Part shown: one piece after another, positions 33,462-41,290 of the stretch | Layout of the letters: each line of letters starts with the position of its first letter | Numbering within the stretch: the stretch's first letter is position 1 | Assembly (NCBI RefSeq): GCF_900167915.1 | Contig: NZ_FUYM01000006.1 | Location: forward strand, 62,001 to 126,000 | DNA length: 64,000 nucleotides | Direction of reading: 5' to 3' | DNA from: Rhizorhabdus histidinilytica | GTDB taxonomy: Bacteria; Pseudomonadota; Alphaproteobacteria; Sphingomonadales; Sphingomonadaceae | Program-made: the position numbers and the translations under genes | The notes under the pieces: generated by a model | Seen by the model: only the letters and a program-made list of their open reading frames with translations | Databases searched by the model: none | Told to the model about the DNA's origin: nothing

Positions 33462-34525
33462 CGATAGGCGGGATAGTCGGTGTAGCCGGTCGGCCCCTCG
33501 GCATAGAGCGTCGTCGGGTCGAAATCGGCCAGCGGATGGCCGTCGCGGAAGCGCGCCACCAGGTCGGGATTGCCGATGAACGGCCGGCCGAAGGAGACCG
33601 CGTCGGCGATTCCGGCGCCGACCAGCGCCTCGGCCTTCGCCTGGTCGATGCTCTCGTTGAGGATCAACGGCCCGCGCCAATGTCCGGCGGCGAGGGCGCG
33701 ATGGTCGACGCCCTGCGGCGTCGCCATCTCGATCAGGTGGCAATAAGCGAGGCCCAGCCCGCCGATCGCATCGAGCAGCACCGCATGGGTCTCCGCCGGG
33801 TCCTCGTCGTGCAGATCGTTGAAGGGATTGCCGGGGCAGATGCGGAAGCCGACGCGGCCCGCACCGATCCGGCCAGCGAGAGCCTCGATCGTCTCGACCA
33901 CGAAGCGGACCCGGTTCGCGGCCGAGCCGCCATAGCGATCGGTGCGCCGGTTGGCGCCGGTCGCCATGAACTGGGCAGGCAGATAGCCCGAGGTGCAGTG
34001 GAGCTCGACCCCGTCGAAGCCGGCAGCGATCGCCCGCGCGGACGCGAGCGCATAATCGTCCACCACGCCGGCGATCTCATGCGTCTCCAGCGCGCGCGGG
34101 CTTATCGTCCCCGACATTCCGCCGGGGGTCCACAGCGTCGCCTTCGCCGCGATGGCCGAGGGGGCGACAACGTCGACGCCCGCCGGCCGGTTGGCCGCCG
34201 CCGCTATCCGCCCGACATGCATGAGCTGCGCGACGATCACCCCGCCATGCGCGTGGACCGCGTCGGTCACCTTGCGCCAGGCCGCGACCTGCGAATCGTC
34301 ATAGAGGCCGGGTGTGCGTGCATAGCCCTTGCCCACGATCGAGGGCTGGATGCCCTCGCTGACGATCAGGCCGGCGTCGGCACGCTGGGCATAATAATCG
34401 ACGTGAAGGTCGGTCGGGCGATCGCCCTCGTCGGCACGGCTGCGCGTCATCGGCGCCATCACGATGCGGTTGGCCAGCCGGAGCGAGCCGAGCGCGACGG
34501 GATCGAACAGCGTCGGTGCCGGCAT
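33455..34525 (-). CDS. Old Yellow Enzyme-family alkene reductase
   Basis: A 356-residue single-domain FMN reductase of the NemA/OYE class: APMTRSRADEGD, AQLMHVGR, ELHCTSGYLPAQF, ANRRTDRYGG and SFGRPFIGNPDL. The His-x-x-Ser/Asn substrate-binding pair is HCTS rather than the common HGAN, which may alter the pocket. It should reduce the C=C bond of an enone with NAD(P)H. ATG at 34525 overlaps the upstream SnoaL stop by one base (TGATG). Confidence 0.85.
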   Translation of the reverse strand: MPAPTLFDPVALGSLRLANRIVMAPMTRSRADEGDRPTDLHVDYYAQRADAGLIVSEGIQPSIVGKGYARTPGLYDDSQVAAWRKVTDAVHAHGGVIVAQLMHVGRIAAAANRPAGVDVVAPSAIAAKATLWTPGGMSGTISPRALETHEIAGVVDDYALASARAIAAGFDGVELHCTSGYLPAQFMATGANRRTDRYGGSAANRVRFVVETIEALAGRIGAGRVGFRICPGNPFNDLHDEDPAETHAVLLDAIGGLGLAYCHLIEMATPQGVDHRALAAGHWRGPLILNESIDQAKAEALVGAGIADAVSFGRPFIGNPDLVARFRDGHPLADFDPTTLYAEGPTGYTDYPAYRA

Positions 34526-35145
34526 CAGCGCACCCGTACCTTCGGAGCGCCGGCGCCGCCGCGCATCGTCTCGATGAATTTCTCCAGCGGCGCGGGCGGT
34601 GCCACCGGCGATTCGTCGGGGCCGCTGCGTTCCCAGAAGCGCTTCCACGACGGGAAATAGTCGTGATAGCCGCCCTCATAGGGCTCGCGGCCCGGCCAGC
34701 GCATCTTGCGCCCGCCGATCGGCGGCTTGTTCAGGTCGGTCGCGTACCAGTAGAGCGGCAGCCGGCGGCGGAAATACCAGCGGCCGTCGATCCGTTCGTA
34801 GCGGTCGACGTAGATCATCTGCATGATCACCCACTCGGGCCCGGTCTCATGCTCGTTCTTGGAATAGACGACGCCCTGTGCATGATCGGGATCGTCGAAC
34901 TCGATGATATGGCCGCCGATATGATGCGAGGTACCGTCAAACTGCTGCCGCATCGTATCGTCGAACCAGGTGCGGAGCGCGGCGCGGCCGGTCTCGCCGT
35001 TGCCGACCTTCACGTCCTCGGGGAACAGGCCGACCCAGGCATCGGCATCGCGCATGTCGAGCGCGAGGCTGTACTTCGCCGCCAGCTGGCGGATCGCGTC
35101 GATCGACTCGAGTCGGTCGAGGCGCTTCACAATGTCGTCGTTCAC
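34525..35145 (-). CDS. SnoaL-like (NTF2 fold) protein with C-terminal extension
   Basis: A 206-residue protein: helix RLESIDAIRQLAAKYSLALD, PEDVKVGNGETG turn and strand RWYFRRRLPLYWYATD, followed by about 60 basic, aromatic residues (GGRKMRWPGREPYEGGYHDYFPSWKRFW). The extension is not seen in the other SnoaL proteins here. It starts a two-gene leftward operon with the alkene reductase and is divergent from the KstD-type gene across 127 bases. Confidence 0.78.
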   Translation of the reverse strand: MNDDIVKRLDRLESIDAIRQLAAKYSLALDMRDADAWVGLFPEDVKVGNGETGRAALRTWFDDTMRQQFDGTSHHIGGHIIEFDDPDHAQGVVYSKNEHETGPEWVIMQMIYVDRYERIDGRWYFRRRLPLYWYATDLNKPPIGGRKMRWPGREPYEGGYHDYFPSWKRFWERSGPDESPVAPPAPLEKFIETMRGGAGAPKVRVR

Positions 35146-35174
35146 CGCATCCTCTCCACGCAGACCATATCATC

Positions 35175-35187
35175 ATTCCACTGGAAT
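35175..35187. promoter_or_regulatory. Inverted repeat in the SnoaL/KstD divergent gap
   Basis: ATTCCA-C-TGGAAT is a perfect six-base inverted repeat with a one-base centre, 30 bases upstream of the SnoaL start and 86 upstream of the KstD-type start. A candidate operator for both. Confidence 0.4.
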
Positions 35188-35272
35188 CTATCACTTTGCG
35201 TTGATACACGTTCAGATAATTTCGCATAGTGCAGATTCCGCCGCAGCATAGAAGAAGAGGACCGGAGGGGAC

Positions 35273-36967
35273 ATGGCATTTGATCGGGAAGTGGACCTGC
35301 TGGTGGTGGGGACAGGCGCGGGTGCGCTGGTCGCGGCGTTGCGCGCGGCCAAGGCGGGCGCCGAGGTGCTGGTGGTCGAGAAGGGGGCGCTGTGGGGCGG
35401 CACCTCCGCCACCTCGGGCGGCGGCATCTGGATTCCGGGCAGCCATCTGGCGGCGCAGGCCGGCCACCCCGACGACCTCGACGAGGCGTTCGGCTATGTC
35501 CGCCGGCTGACCGCGCCGAACGTCAGCGACGAGCAGATCCGTGCCTATGTCGACAATGCGCACCGCATGCTCGAATGGGTCGAGCGCGAGGCCGACGTCC
35601 ACTATGCCGCGCTTCCCTATCCCGATTATTATCCCGAGACCGAGGGCAGCCGCGAAGGCTATCGCACCCATCTGATGCCGGGCGAGGTCGACGCGCGGAC
35701 GATGGACCGCGCCGCATTCGACACGATGCAGCGCGCCTCCCCCGCCGCGAGCCTGTGGGGCCGCATCAACTGGAAGCTGGCGGAGACCCACATGGTCCTG
35801 TTCCGGCCGAAGGGCTGGATGAAGGTGATCGTCAAGGTGATGGCCGGCTATTGGCTCGACATTCCGCAGCGGCTGCGCAGCCCGCGCGACCGGCGGCTGA
35901 CGCTCGGCACCGCGCTGCTCGCCCAGCTCCGCAAGGCGCTCGACCGGACTGGCGCCGAGGTCTGGCTGGACAGCCCCCTGCTCGGCCTGATCGAGGAGAA
36001 GGGGCGGGTCGCGGGCGCGACCGTGCGGCACGACGGACGCGAGCTGCGGATCGGCGCGCGGCGCGGGGTGATCCTCGCCGCCGGCGGGTTCGAGCGCAAC
36101 GCGGCGATGCGCGCGGCGCACCTGCCCGGCGCGCCCCAGCCGCAGGCGAGCGGATCGCAGGTCAACAACGAGGGCGACGCGCTGCTCGCCGCGCAGAAGC
36201 TGGGCGCCGCGGTGCGCAATCTCGATTCGGCCTGGTGGGCGCCGGTCTTCCGCATCCCCGGCGAGGATCGCGGACGGCTGTCGACGGTCGAGCGGGCGCT
36301 GCCCTATTCGATCATCGTCAACCAGGCCGGCCGCCGCTACGCCAACGAGGCGCTGTCCTACCACCGGTTCGGCGAGGCGATGATGGCGAAGAACGCGCCC
36401 GGCGCGGCCACCGACCCGAGCTGGCTGGTGTTCGACAGCCGCTATCGCGCGCGCTATCCGGCCGGTCCGGTGATCCCGGGCTTTCCCGACTGGATGCTGT
36501 CCGCGGCGGTGCGCAAGGTGCTGGTCAAGGCGCCGACGATCGAGGCGCTGGCGGCGAAGATGCAGGTCGATCCGACGGTGCTGCGCGCAACGGTCGATCG
36601 TTTCAACATGATGGTCGCGCAGGGCCGCGACGAGGATTTCGGCCGTGGCGACGCCGCCTATGACCGGCTCTACGGCGATCCGCGGGTGGCGCCCAATCCG
36701 ACCCTGGGTTCGCTCGCCGAGGCGCCCTTCTACGCCATCCCGATCCACCTCGGCGACATCGGCACCAATGGCGGCCTCGTCACCGACGGCACCGGACGGG
36801 TCCTGTCCGAGGGGGGCGGCGCGATCCCCGGCCTCTATGCGGTCGGCAACCTCGCCGCCTCGGTGATGGGCTATTCCTATCCGGGCGCCGGCGCGACGCT
36901 GGGGCCGGCGATGACCTTCGGCTGGCTGGCGGCGGCCGATGCGGTGCGCGCCAACGAGCCGGGTTGA
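35273..36967 (+). CDS. kstD: KstD-type 3-ketosteroid dehydrogenase (FAD)
   Basis: A 564-residue FAD flavoprotein. N-terminal FAD-binding GTGAGALVAAL (13-23), then GGTSATSGGGIWIPG (42-56), and a C-terminal YSYPGAGATLGPAMTFGW, all hallmarks of 3-ketosteroid delta1- or delta4-dehydrogenases; the Tyr-Pro-Gly-x-Gly stretch holds the active-site Tyr and Gly that bind the 3-keto group. It introduces a double bond in ring A, the step before B-ring opening. CGGAGGGG precedes the ATG. It stands alone, divergent from the SnoaL/alkene reductase operon. Delta1 and delta4 specificity cannot be separated by eye. Confidence 0.87.
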   Translation: MAFDREVDLLVVGTGAGALVAALRAAKAGAEVLVVEKGALWGGTSATSGGGIWIPGSHLAAQAGHPDDLDEAFGYVRRLTAPNVSDEQIRAYVDNAHRMLEWVEREADVHYAALPYPDYYPETEGSREGYRTHLMPGEVDARTMDRAAFDTMQRASPAASLWGRINWKLAETHMVLFRPKGWMKVIVKVMAGYWLDIPQRLRSPRDRRLTLGTALLAQLRKALDRTGAEVWLDSPLLGLIEEKGRVAGATVRHDGRELRIGARRGVILAAGGFERNAAMRAAHLPGAPQPQASGSQVNNEGDALLAAQKLGAAVRNLDSAWWAPVFRIPGEDRGRLSTVERALPYSIIVNQAGRRYANEALSYHRFGEAMMAKNAPGAATDPSWLVFDSRYRARYPAGPVIPGFPDWMLSAAVRKVLVKAPTIEALAAKMQVDPTVLRATVDRFNMMVAQGRDEDFGRGDAAYDRLYGDPRVAPNPTLGSLAEAPFYAIPIHLGDIGTNGGLVTDGTGRVLSEGGGAIPGLYAVGNLAASVMGYSYPGAGATLGPAMTFGWLAAADAVRANEPG

Positions 36968-36979
36968 GCCTAAAATGAT

Positions 36980-37050
36980 CCGTTCGTCCCGAGCGAAGTC
37001 GAGGGACGTTCGCTCTCGGAGCGTGTCTCGACTTCGCTCGACACGAACGG
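36980..37050. repeat. 71-base palindromic repeat in a convergent gap
   Basis: Arms of about 28-29 bases, beginning CCGTTCGTCCCGAGCGAAG and ending with the near-complement CGAACGG, surround a short TTCGCTCTCGGAG loop. A few mismatches. It fills the gap between the KstD-type gene and the convergent esterase. The sequence family differs from the 8243/39150 repeat. Confidence 0.7.
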
Positions 37051-37076
37051 AATGTTCTGATCCGAAATGGATCCGA

Positions 37077-37988
37077 TCAGCCGAGCGCCTGGCGCAGCGC
37101 CGCCGCCGCCACTGCGACCGCCTCGTCGGCGATCGGGGCGATGCCGAAGAAGCTCGCGAAGCCGTGGATCGCGCCCGGGAAGTCGTGCAGGTCGACCGGA
37201 ACCCCGGCGGCGCGCAGCTTCGCGGCATAGGCGGCGCCTTCGTCGTGCAGCGGATCGTTACCGGCGAGGATGATCGTCGCGGGGGCGACGCCCGTCACAT
37301 CGGCGGCGCGGATCGGCATGGCCAGCTCGTGTGGGTCGCCCGCGCCGAGATAGGCGTCCCAGAAGAAGGCCATCATCTCGTTGGTCAGGAAGCCGCCCGC
37401 GGCATTGGCCCGATAGGACGGCGTCGTGAAATCATTGTCGATCACCGGATAGAACAGGACCTGCGCGCGTGGGGCGCCCGCGCCACCGCGCAGCGCCAGC
37501 GCCGCCGCCGCGGCGAGGTTGCCGCCGGCGCTGTCGCCGACCAGCGCAAGCCGGCCGGCATCGACGCCGAAGCCCGCCGCCCTGGCCGCCAGCCCCTTCA
37601 CCGCCGCTATGCAGTCGTCGACCGGCGCCGGGAAGCGATGCTCGGGCGCGAGGCGATAGGCGACCGACAGCACCGCGCAGCCCGCGTCGCGCGCCAGAAC
37701 GCGCGCCAGCCCGTCATGCGTGTCGAGCGTGCCGACCACCCAGCCGCCGCCATGGAACAGCACCGCGACCGGCAGCGTCTCGCCCGGGCGGGGATGGTAG
37801 AGCCGCGCCGCGATCGGGCCGGCGGCGCCGTCCACCTCCACGTCACGCACCTCGGCGATCTCGACCGGCGCGGTCGGGAAGGGATTGTCCATCAGCGCGC
37901 GCATCGCCGTCGCCTCGAGCGGGTCGGGCAAGGCGAAGCCGCTCGCCGCCATCGCCTCAATCATTTGCTGCAAGACCGGATCAATCAC
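37077..37988 (-). CDS. Alpha/beta hydrolase, hormone-sensitive-lipase type esterase
   Basis: A 303-residue esterase starting at GTG 37988 behind GGAGAGGGG. It has the oxyanion motif HGGGW (near 114), the nucleophile GDSAGG, the catalytic Asp in DPLHDEG and His in HGFASFF. Members of family IV act on short-chain esters; in this context it could remove an acyl group from the substrate or hydrolyse a lactone. Its start codon is only 17 bases from the start of the divergent LuxR-type gene, so the promoters must lie within the opposite coding sequences or overlap. Confidence 0.86.
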   Translation of the reverse strand: MIDPVLQQMIEAMAASGFALPDPLEATAMRALMDNPFPTAPVEIAEVRDVEVDGAAGPIAARLYHPRPGETLPVAVLFHGGGWVVGTLDTHDGLARVLARDAGCAVLSVAYRLAPEHRFPAPVDDCIAAVKGLAARAAGFGVDAGRLALVGDSAGGNLAAAAALALRGGAGAPRAQVLFYPVIDNDFTTPSYRANAAGGFLTNEMMAFFWDAYLGAGDPHELAMPIRAADVTGVAPATIILAGNDPLHDEGAAYAAKLRAAGVPVDLHDFPGAIHGFASFFGIAPIADEAVAVAAAALRQALG

Positions 37989-38005
37989 TTTATTCCCCTC
38001 TCCTG

Positions 38006-39127
38006 ATGCCGGACCCGCTGCCCGACGAATATCCCGACATGCCCGGCGTGCTCGCCGCGCTGTTCGCCAGCCTGCTCGACGAGGAGCCATGGTCGGCCTT
38101 CCTCGAACGGCTGGGCGAGGCCTCCGGCGCGACCTGGGCCACGCTGATCCTCACCCCGCGCCAGGCCGACCAGCCTGGTATGATCCTGACCCCCAACGCC
38201 GATCCGGGCGTCGGCGCCGACTATAACAGCCGCCTGTTCGCCGAGGATCCGTTCGTCGGCCTGCCCGAGGGCAAGGTCGCGCGTTTCCGCGATTTCGTGC
38301 CGGCCACCACGCTCGACCGCAAGACCGCCTTCCGCGCCTTCCTCGAACAGACCAGCGACGAGATCCTCGGCGTCGACATCGGCGAGGCGAGCCGGCTCGA
38401 GCTGCGACTGCGGCTGACCCGCGCCGCCGACCGGCCGCGCTTCGAGCCTGCCGACCGCCGCCGGCTGGAGAAGCTGGTTCCCCATCTCCGCATCGCGCTG
38501 GCACTGTTCGAGCGGCTCGCGGCTGGCGAAACCGAGCAGCGCATCTATGCGGGTGCGGTCGCCCAGATGGCGGTCGGCGTGATCATCCTCGACCGGCGCG
38601 GCAAGGTGCTGCGCCTCAATCCGCCGGCCTCGACCATCCTGGCGGAGCAGGACGGGATCGCGCTGCGCGGCGACGCCCTGGCCTTCGACGATATGGAGAT
38701 CGGCCGCCAGCTCCAGGCGCGCCTCGCCCGCAGCGACGAGAACGGCCCGCTGACGCTGCGGATCGAGCGCCCGTCGGGCACCGGCGACCTGCTGCTGGTG
38801 GTCGGCCAGGCGCCGGCCCCCGAATTCGTGTCGGCGGGCGGCGGTCCGGCGGCGGTGCTGTTCCTGACCGATCCGACCCACGGGCCACGCATCTCGGCCG
38901 AGGCGATCCGCGACCTGCTCGGCCTGACCCAAAGCGAGGCGGCGGTGGCCGCGCATCTCGCCGAGGGGCTGGCGCCGGCCGAGGTGGCGGCCCGGCTCGG
39001 CATCTCCGCCAACACCGTGCGCGCGCACCTGCGTTCGATCTTCGGCAAGACCGGGGTCAAGCGCCAGAGCCAGCTCGTCCAGCTCGTGCATCAAAGCCTG
39101 CCCAGCCTGTCGCGCCCCGCGCCCTAG
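38006..39127 (+). CDS. LuxR-family transcriptional regulator
   Basis: A 373-residue protein. The C-terminal HTH reads LLGLTQSEAAVAAHLAEGLAPAEVAARLGISANTVRAHLRSIFGKTGVKRQSQLVQL (about 310-365), a GerE-type domain. The N-terminal 300 residues contain a PAS-like stretch (QMAVGVIILDRRGKVLRLNPPAS). No autoinducer-binding domain or phosphoacceptor is seen. There is no convincing ribosome site before 38006; ATG at 38039 is an alternative. It probably regulates the divergent esterase or the wider cluster. Confidence 0.8.
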   Translation: MPDPLPDEYPDMPGVLAALFASLLDEEPWSAFLERLGEASGATWATLILTPRQADQPGMILTPNADPGVGADYNSRLFAEDPFVGLPEGKVARFRDFVPATTLDRKTAFRAFLEQTSDEILGVDIGEASRLELRLRLTRAADRPRFEPADRRRLEKLVPHLRIALALFERLAAGETEQRIYAGAVAQMAVGVIILDRRGKVLRLNPPASTILAEQDGIALRGDALAFDDMEIGRQLQARLARSDENGPLTLRIERPSGTGDLLLVVGQAPAPEFVSAGGGPAAVLFLTDPTHGPRISAEAIRDLLGLTQSEAAVAAHLAEGLAPAEVAARLGISANTVRAHLRSIFGKTGVKRQSQLVQLVHQSLPSLSRPAP

Positions 39128-39149
39128 AGCATCGTGCGGTTTATCTGGA

Positions 39150-39257
39150 CCGCTCATCCCGAGGAGCCATCGAGCGAAGGCGAAATGGCATCTCGAAGGA
39201 CATGATATCCTTCGAGACGGGCCTTCGCCGAGGCCAGTCCCTCCTCAGGATGAGCGG
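39150..39257. repeat. About 108-base palindromic repeat, copy 2 (opposite orientation)
   Basis: The reverse complement matches the copy at 8243-8348 nearly throughout, including the outer CCGCTCATCCTGAGGAGG arm and the inner CTCGAAGGA/TCCTTCGAG hairpin. It lies between the LuxR-type gene and a convergent SDR, again a convergent gap. Confidence 0.75.
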
Positions 39258-39287
39258 ACGGATGCGTCACATCAAACGCTCGATGCT

Positions 39288-40055
39288 CTAGAGGTCCAAG
39301 GGCGGGAAGGACGACAGCAGCGCCGAATCGACGAGCTGCGCCTGTCCGTTCACGCCCGCGGCGCGGTTCGACATCAGGAACAGCGCGACCTCCGCGATAT
39401 GCTGCGCGGAAAGGCCGCCGCGATAGCCGGGATGCGAAAGCTCCTCGGCGAGGGCGTCGTCCTGCGCGATCCCGTTCATCGGGGTCAGCACCATGCCGGG
39501 GCAGACCGCGTTGACGCGCAGCCCCTTGTCGGCGAAGGCGCGCGCCGCCGAACGAACCAGCCCGACCAGGCCGTGCTTCGACGTCGCATAAGCCGCCGCC
39601 TCGGAGAAGCCGATCAGGCCGGCCGCCGACGCGGTGACGACGCAGGCCCCGCCCGGCCGCAACCGCGCCAGCGCGAGCTGCAGCCCCAGGAAGGCGCCGC
39701 GCAGGTTGACCGCGATCAGCTTGTCGAACAGCGCCGTCGTCACCTGCTCGAACGGGACATAGGGCTGCAGCATGCCGGCGTTGAGGAAGGCATGGTCGAT
39801 GCCGCCATAGTCGCGCTCGGCGGCGTCGAACATCGCCTGGTTGTCGGCCTCGCTCGCGATATCGGCGGTGACCGCAGTCGCGCGGCCGCCGGCCTCCCGG
39901 ATCAGCGCCGCCGTCGCGGCGGCGCCTTCCCCGTTCAGGTCGGCGACGACCACCGCGGCGCCCTCGGCGGCGAAACGACGGGCGGCGGCGCGCCCGATGC
40001 CCGATCCCGCGCCGGTGACGAGGGCGACCTGGCCCTCGAAGCCGCCCCCGCTCAT
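39288..40055 (-). CDS. SDR-family oxidoreductase
   Basis: A 255-residue SDR with TGAGSGIG, LNAG and YATSK motifs. Its ATG overlaps the stop of the LLM-class oxidoreductase (ATGA), so the two are one leftward operon. The C-terminus LVDSALLSSFPPLDL lacks the usual DGG sequence (VDSA instead), which may change the substrate pocket. Substrate not evident. Confidence 0.84.
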   Translation of the reverse strand: MSGGGFEGQVALVTGAGSGIGRAAARRFAAEGAAVVVADLNGEGAAATAALIREAGGRATAVTADIASEADNQAMFDAAERDYGGIDHAFLNAGMLQPYVPFEQVTTALFDKLIAVNLRGAFLGLQLALARLRPGGACVVTASAAGLIGFSEAAAYATSKHGLVGLVRSAARAFADKGLRVNAVCPGMVLTPMNGIAQDDALAEELSHPGYRGGLSAQHIAEVALFLMSNRAAGVNGQAQLVDSALLSSFPPLDL

Positions 40056-41203
40056 TCCGCGGCGACCGCCGCCTGCTGCGCCTGGGCGCGGAAATGCGGG
40101 ATCACCTTGGTGCCGATGTTGCGGATCGTCTCCAGGATCGACGCGTGCGGGACGGTGCCCATCTGGAACAAGAACAGCACCTCGTCGGCGCCGGCCTCCT
40201 GCAGCCGGGTCACGTAGCGGATGCAGTCGTCGGCATTGCCATAGGCATCCTCGGCGACCGAATAGTTGCTGGTATGCTCGTCGCCGATCGTGATCTTCTC
40301 TTCGGAGAGATAGGCGACGACCGCCTCCTTGCCCTGGTTCAACGCGGCCTCCTGCTCCTCCGCCGACAGGTCGTCGGTCGACGGCTTGGGGCCACCCTGG
40401 TACCAGTGGGCGATCGCCTCGGCAAAGAAGCGCTGGCCGCGCAGGCCGATGCGGCGCGCCTCGTCGCGGTCGTCAAGCACGCAGGCCGCGCAGAAGGCGG
40501 CGAGATGCTCGGTCGGCACCACGCCGACCTGGTCCTCGACCTTCCGGTTGCGGAAATTCTCGCGATAGACGGCGTTCTTGCGGGCGATCTCCTCGGGACC
40601 CGAGAAGCCCAGCACCAGCGCGCCGATGCCGCGCTTGCCGGCCAGCTCGAGCGTCGCTTCGCGGGTGCAGGCATAATAGAGCGGCGGATGCGGCGTCTGC
40701 AGCGGCTTCGGATGGATCGGCCGACGCGGGATCTTGATGTACTTGCCGTCATGCTCGATCTCGTCCTGCGTCATGATCTTGGGGATCAGGTACATCGACT
40801 CGTCGATCATCGGCTGCAGCTCGGCCAGGTCGTAGCCGAAGGTGCCGGCCTCCTGCTGGGTGCCGCCCTTGCCCATGCCGAAATGGACGCGGCCGCCCGA
40901 CAGGATGTCGAGGGTGGCGATCCGCTCGGCCACCTTGACCGGGTGGTTCATCGCCGGCGGCAGGCAGACGACGCCATGGCCGATACCGATCCGGCTGGTC
41001 TTGCCGGCGAGGAAGGCCAGCATCGTCTCCGGCGCCGACATATGGGCATATTGGGTCAGCGCGGTATGCTCGACGCACCAGACGTTGTCGAAGCCGACCT
41101 GTTCCGCGAGCATCACCTGCTCGACGATCTCGTTGAAGCAGCGCACCTCCGATTCGGGGGACGTGTCCGCCATCTGCGCTTCGTAGATGATCGAGAATTT
41201 CAT
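40052..41203 (-). CDS. LLM-class flavin-dependent oxidoreductase
   Basis: A 383-residue luciferase-like TIM-barrel protein: MKFSIIYEAQMAD, FDNVWCVEHTALTQYAHMSAPETMLAFLAGKTSRIGIGHGV, ATLDILSGGRVHFGMGKGG and GADEVLFLFQMG. ATG at 41203 follows GGAGAG. These enzymes use FMNH2 or F420 for monooxygenation; a separate flavin reductase would be needed and is not seen next to it. A Baeyer-Villiger or ring hydroxylation step in the polycyclic pathway is possible. Operon with the SDR downstream. Confidence 0.85.
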   Translation of the reverse strand: MKFSIIYEAQMADTSPESEVRCFNEIVEQVMLAEQVGFDNVWCVEHTALTQYAHMSAPETMLAFLAGKTSRIGIGHGVVCLPPAMNHPVKVAERIATLDILSGGRVHFGMGKGGTQQEAGTFGYDLAELQPMIDESMYLIPKIMTQDEIEHDGKYIKIPRRPIHPKPLQTPHPPLYYACTREATLELAGKRGIGALVLGFSGPEEIARKNAVYRENFRNRKVEDQVGVVPTEHLAAFCAACVLDDRDEARRIGLRGQRFFAEAIAHWYQGGPKPSTDDLSAEEQEAALNQGKEAVVAYLSEEKITIGDEHTSNYSVAEDAYGNADDCIRYVTRLQEAGADEVLFLFQMGTVPHASILETIRNIGTKVIPHFRAQAQQAAVAAE

Positions 41204-41290
41204 GACGTTCGCTCTCCTTGACCCGCCGATATCCGGCAGCATGGAGGCGAAACTACAGGGCGCCGGATCGGCCGGCATCGTCTGTTCAGA

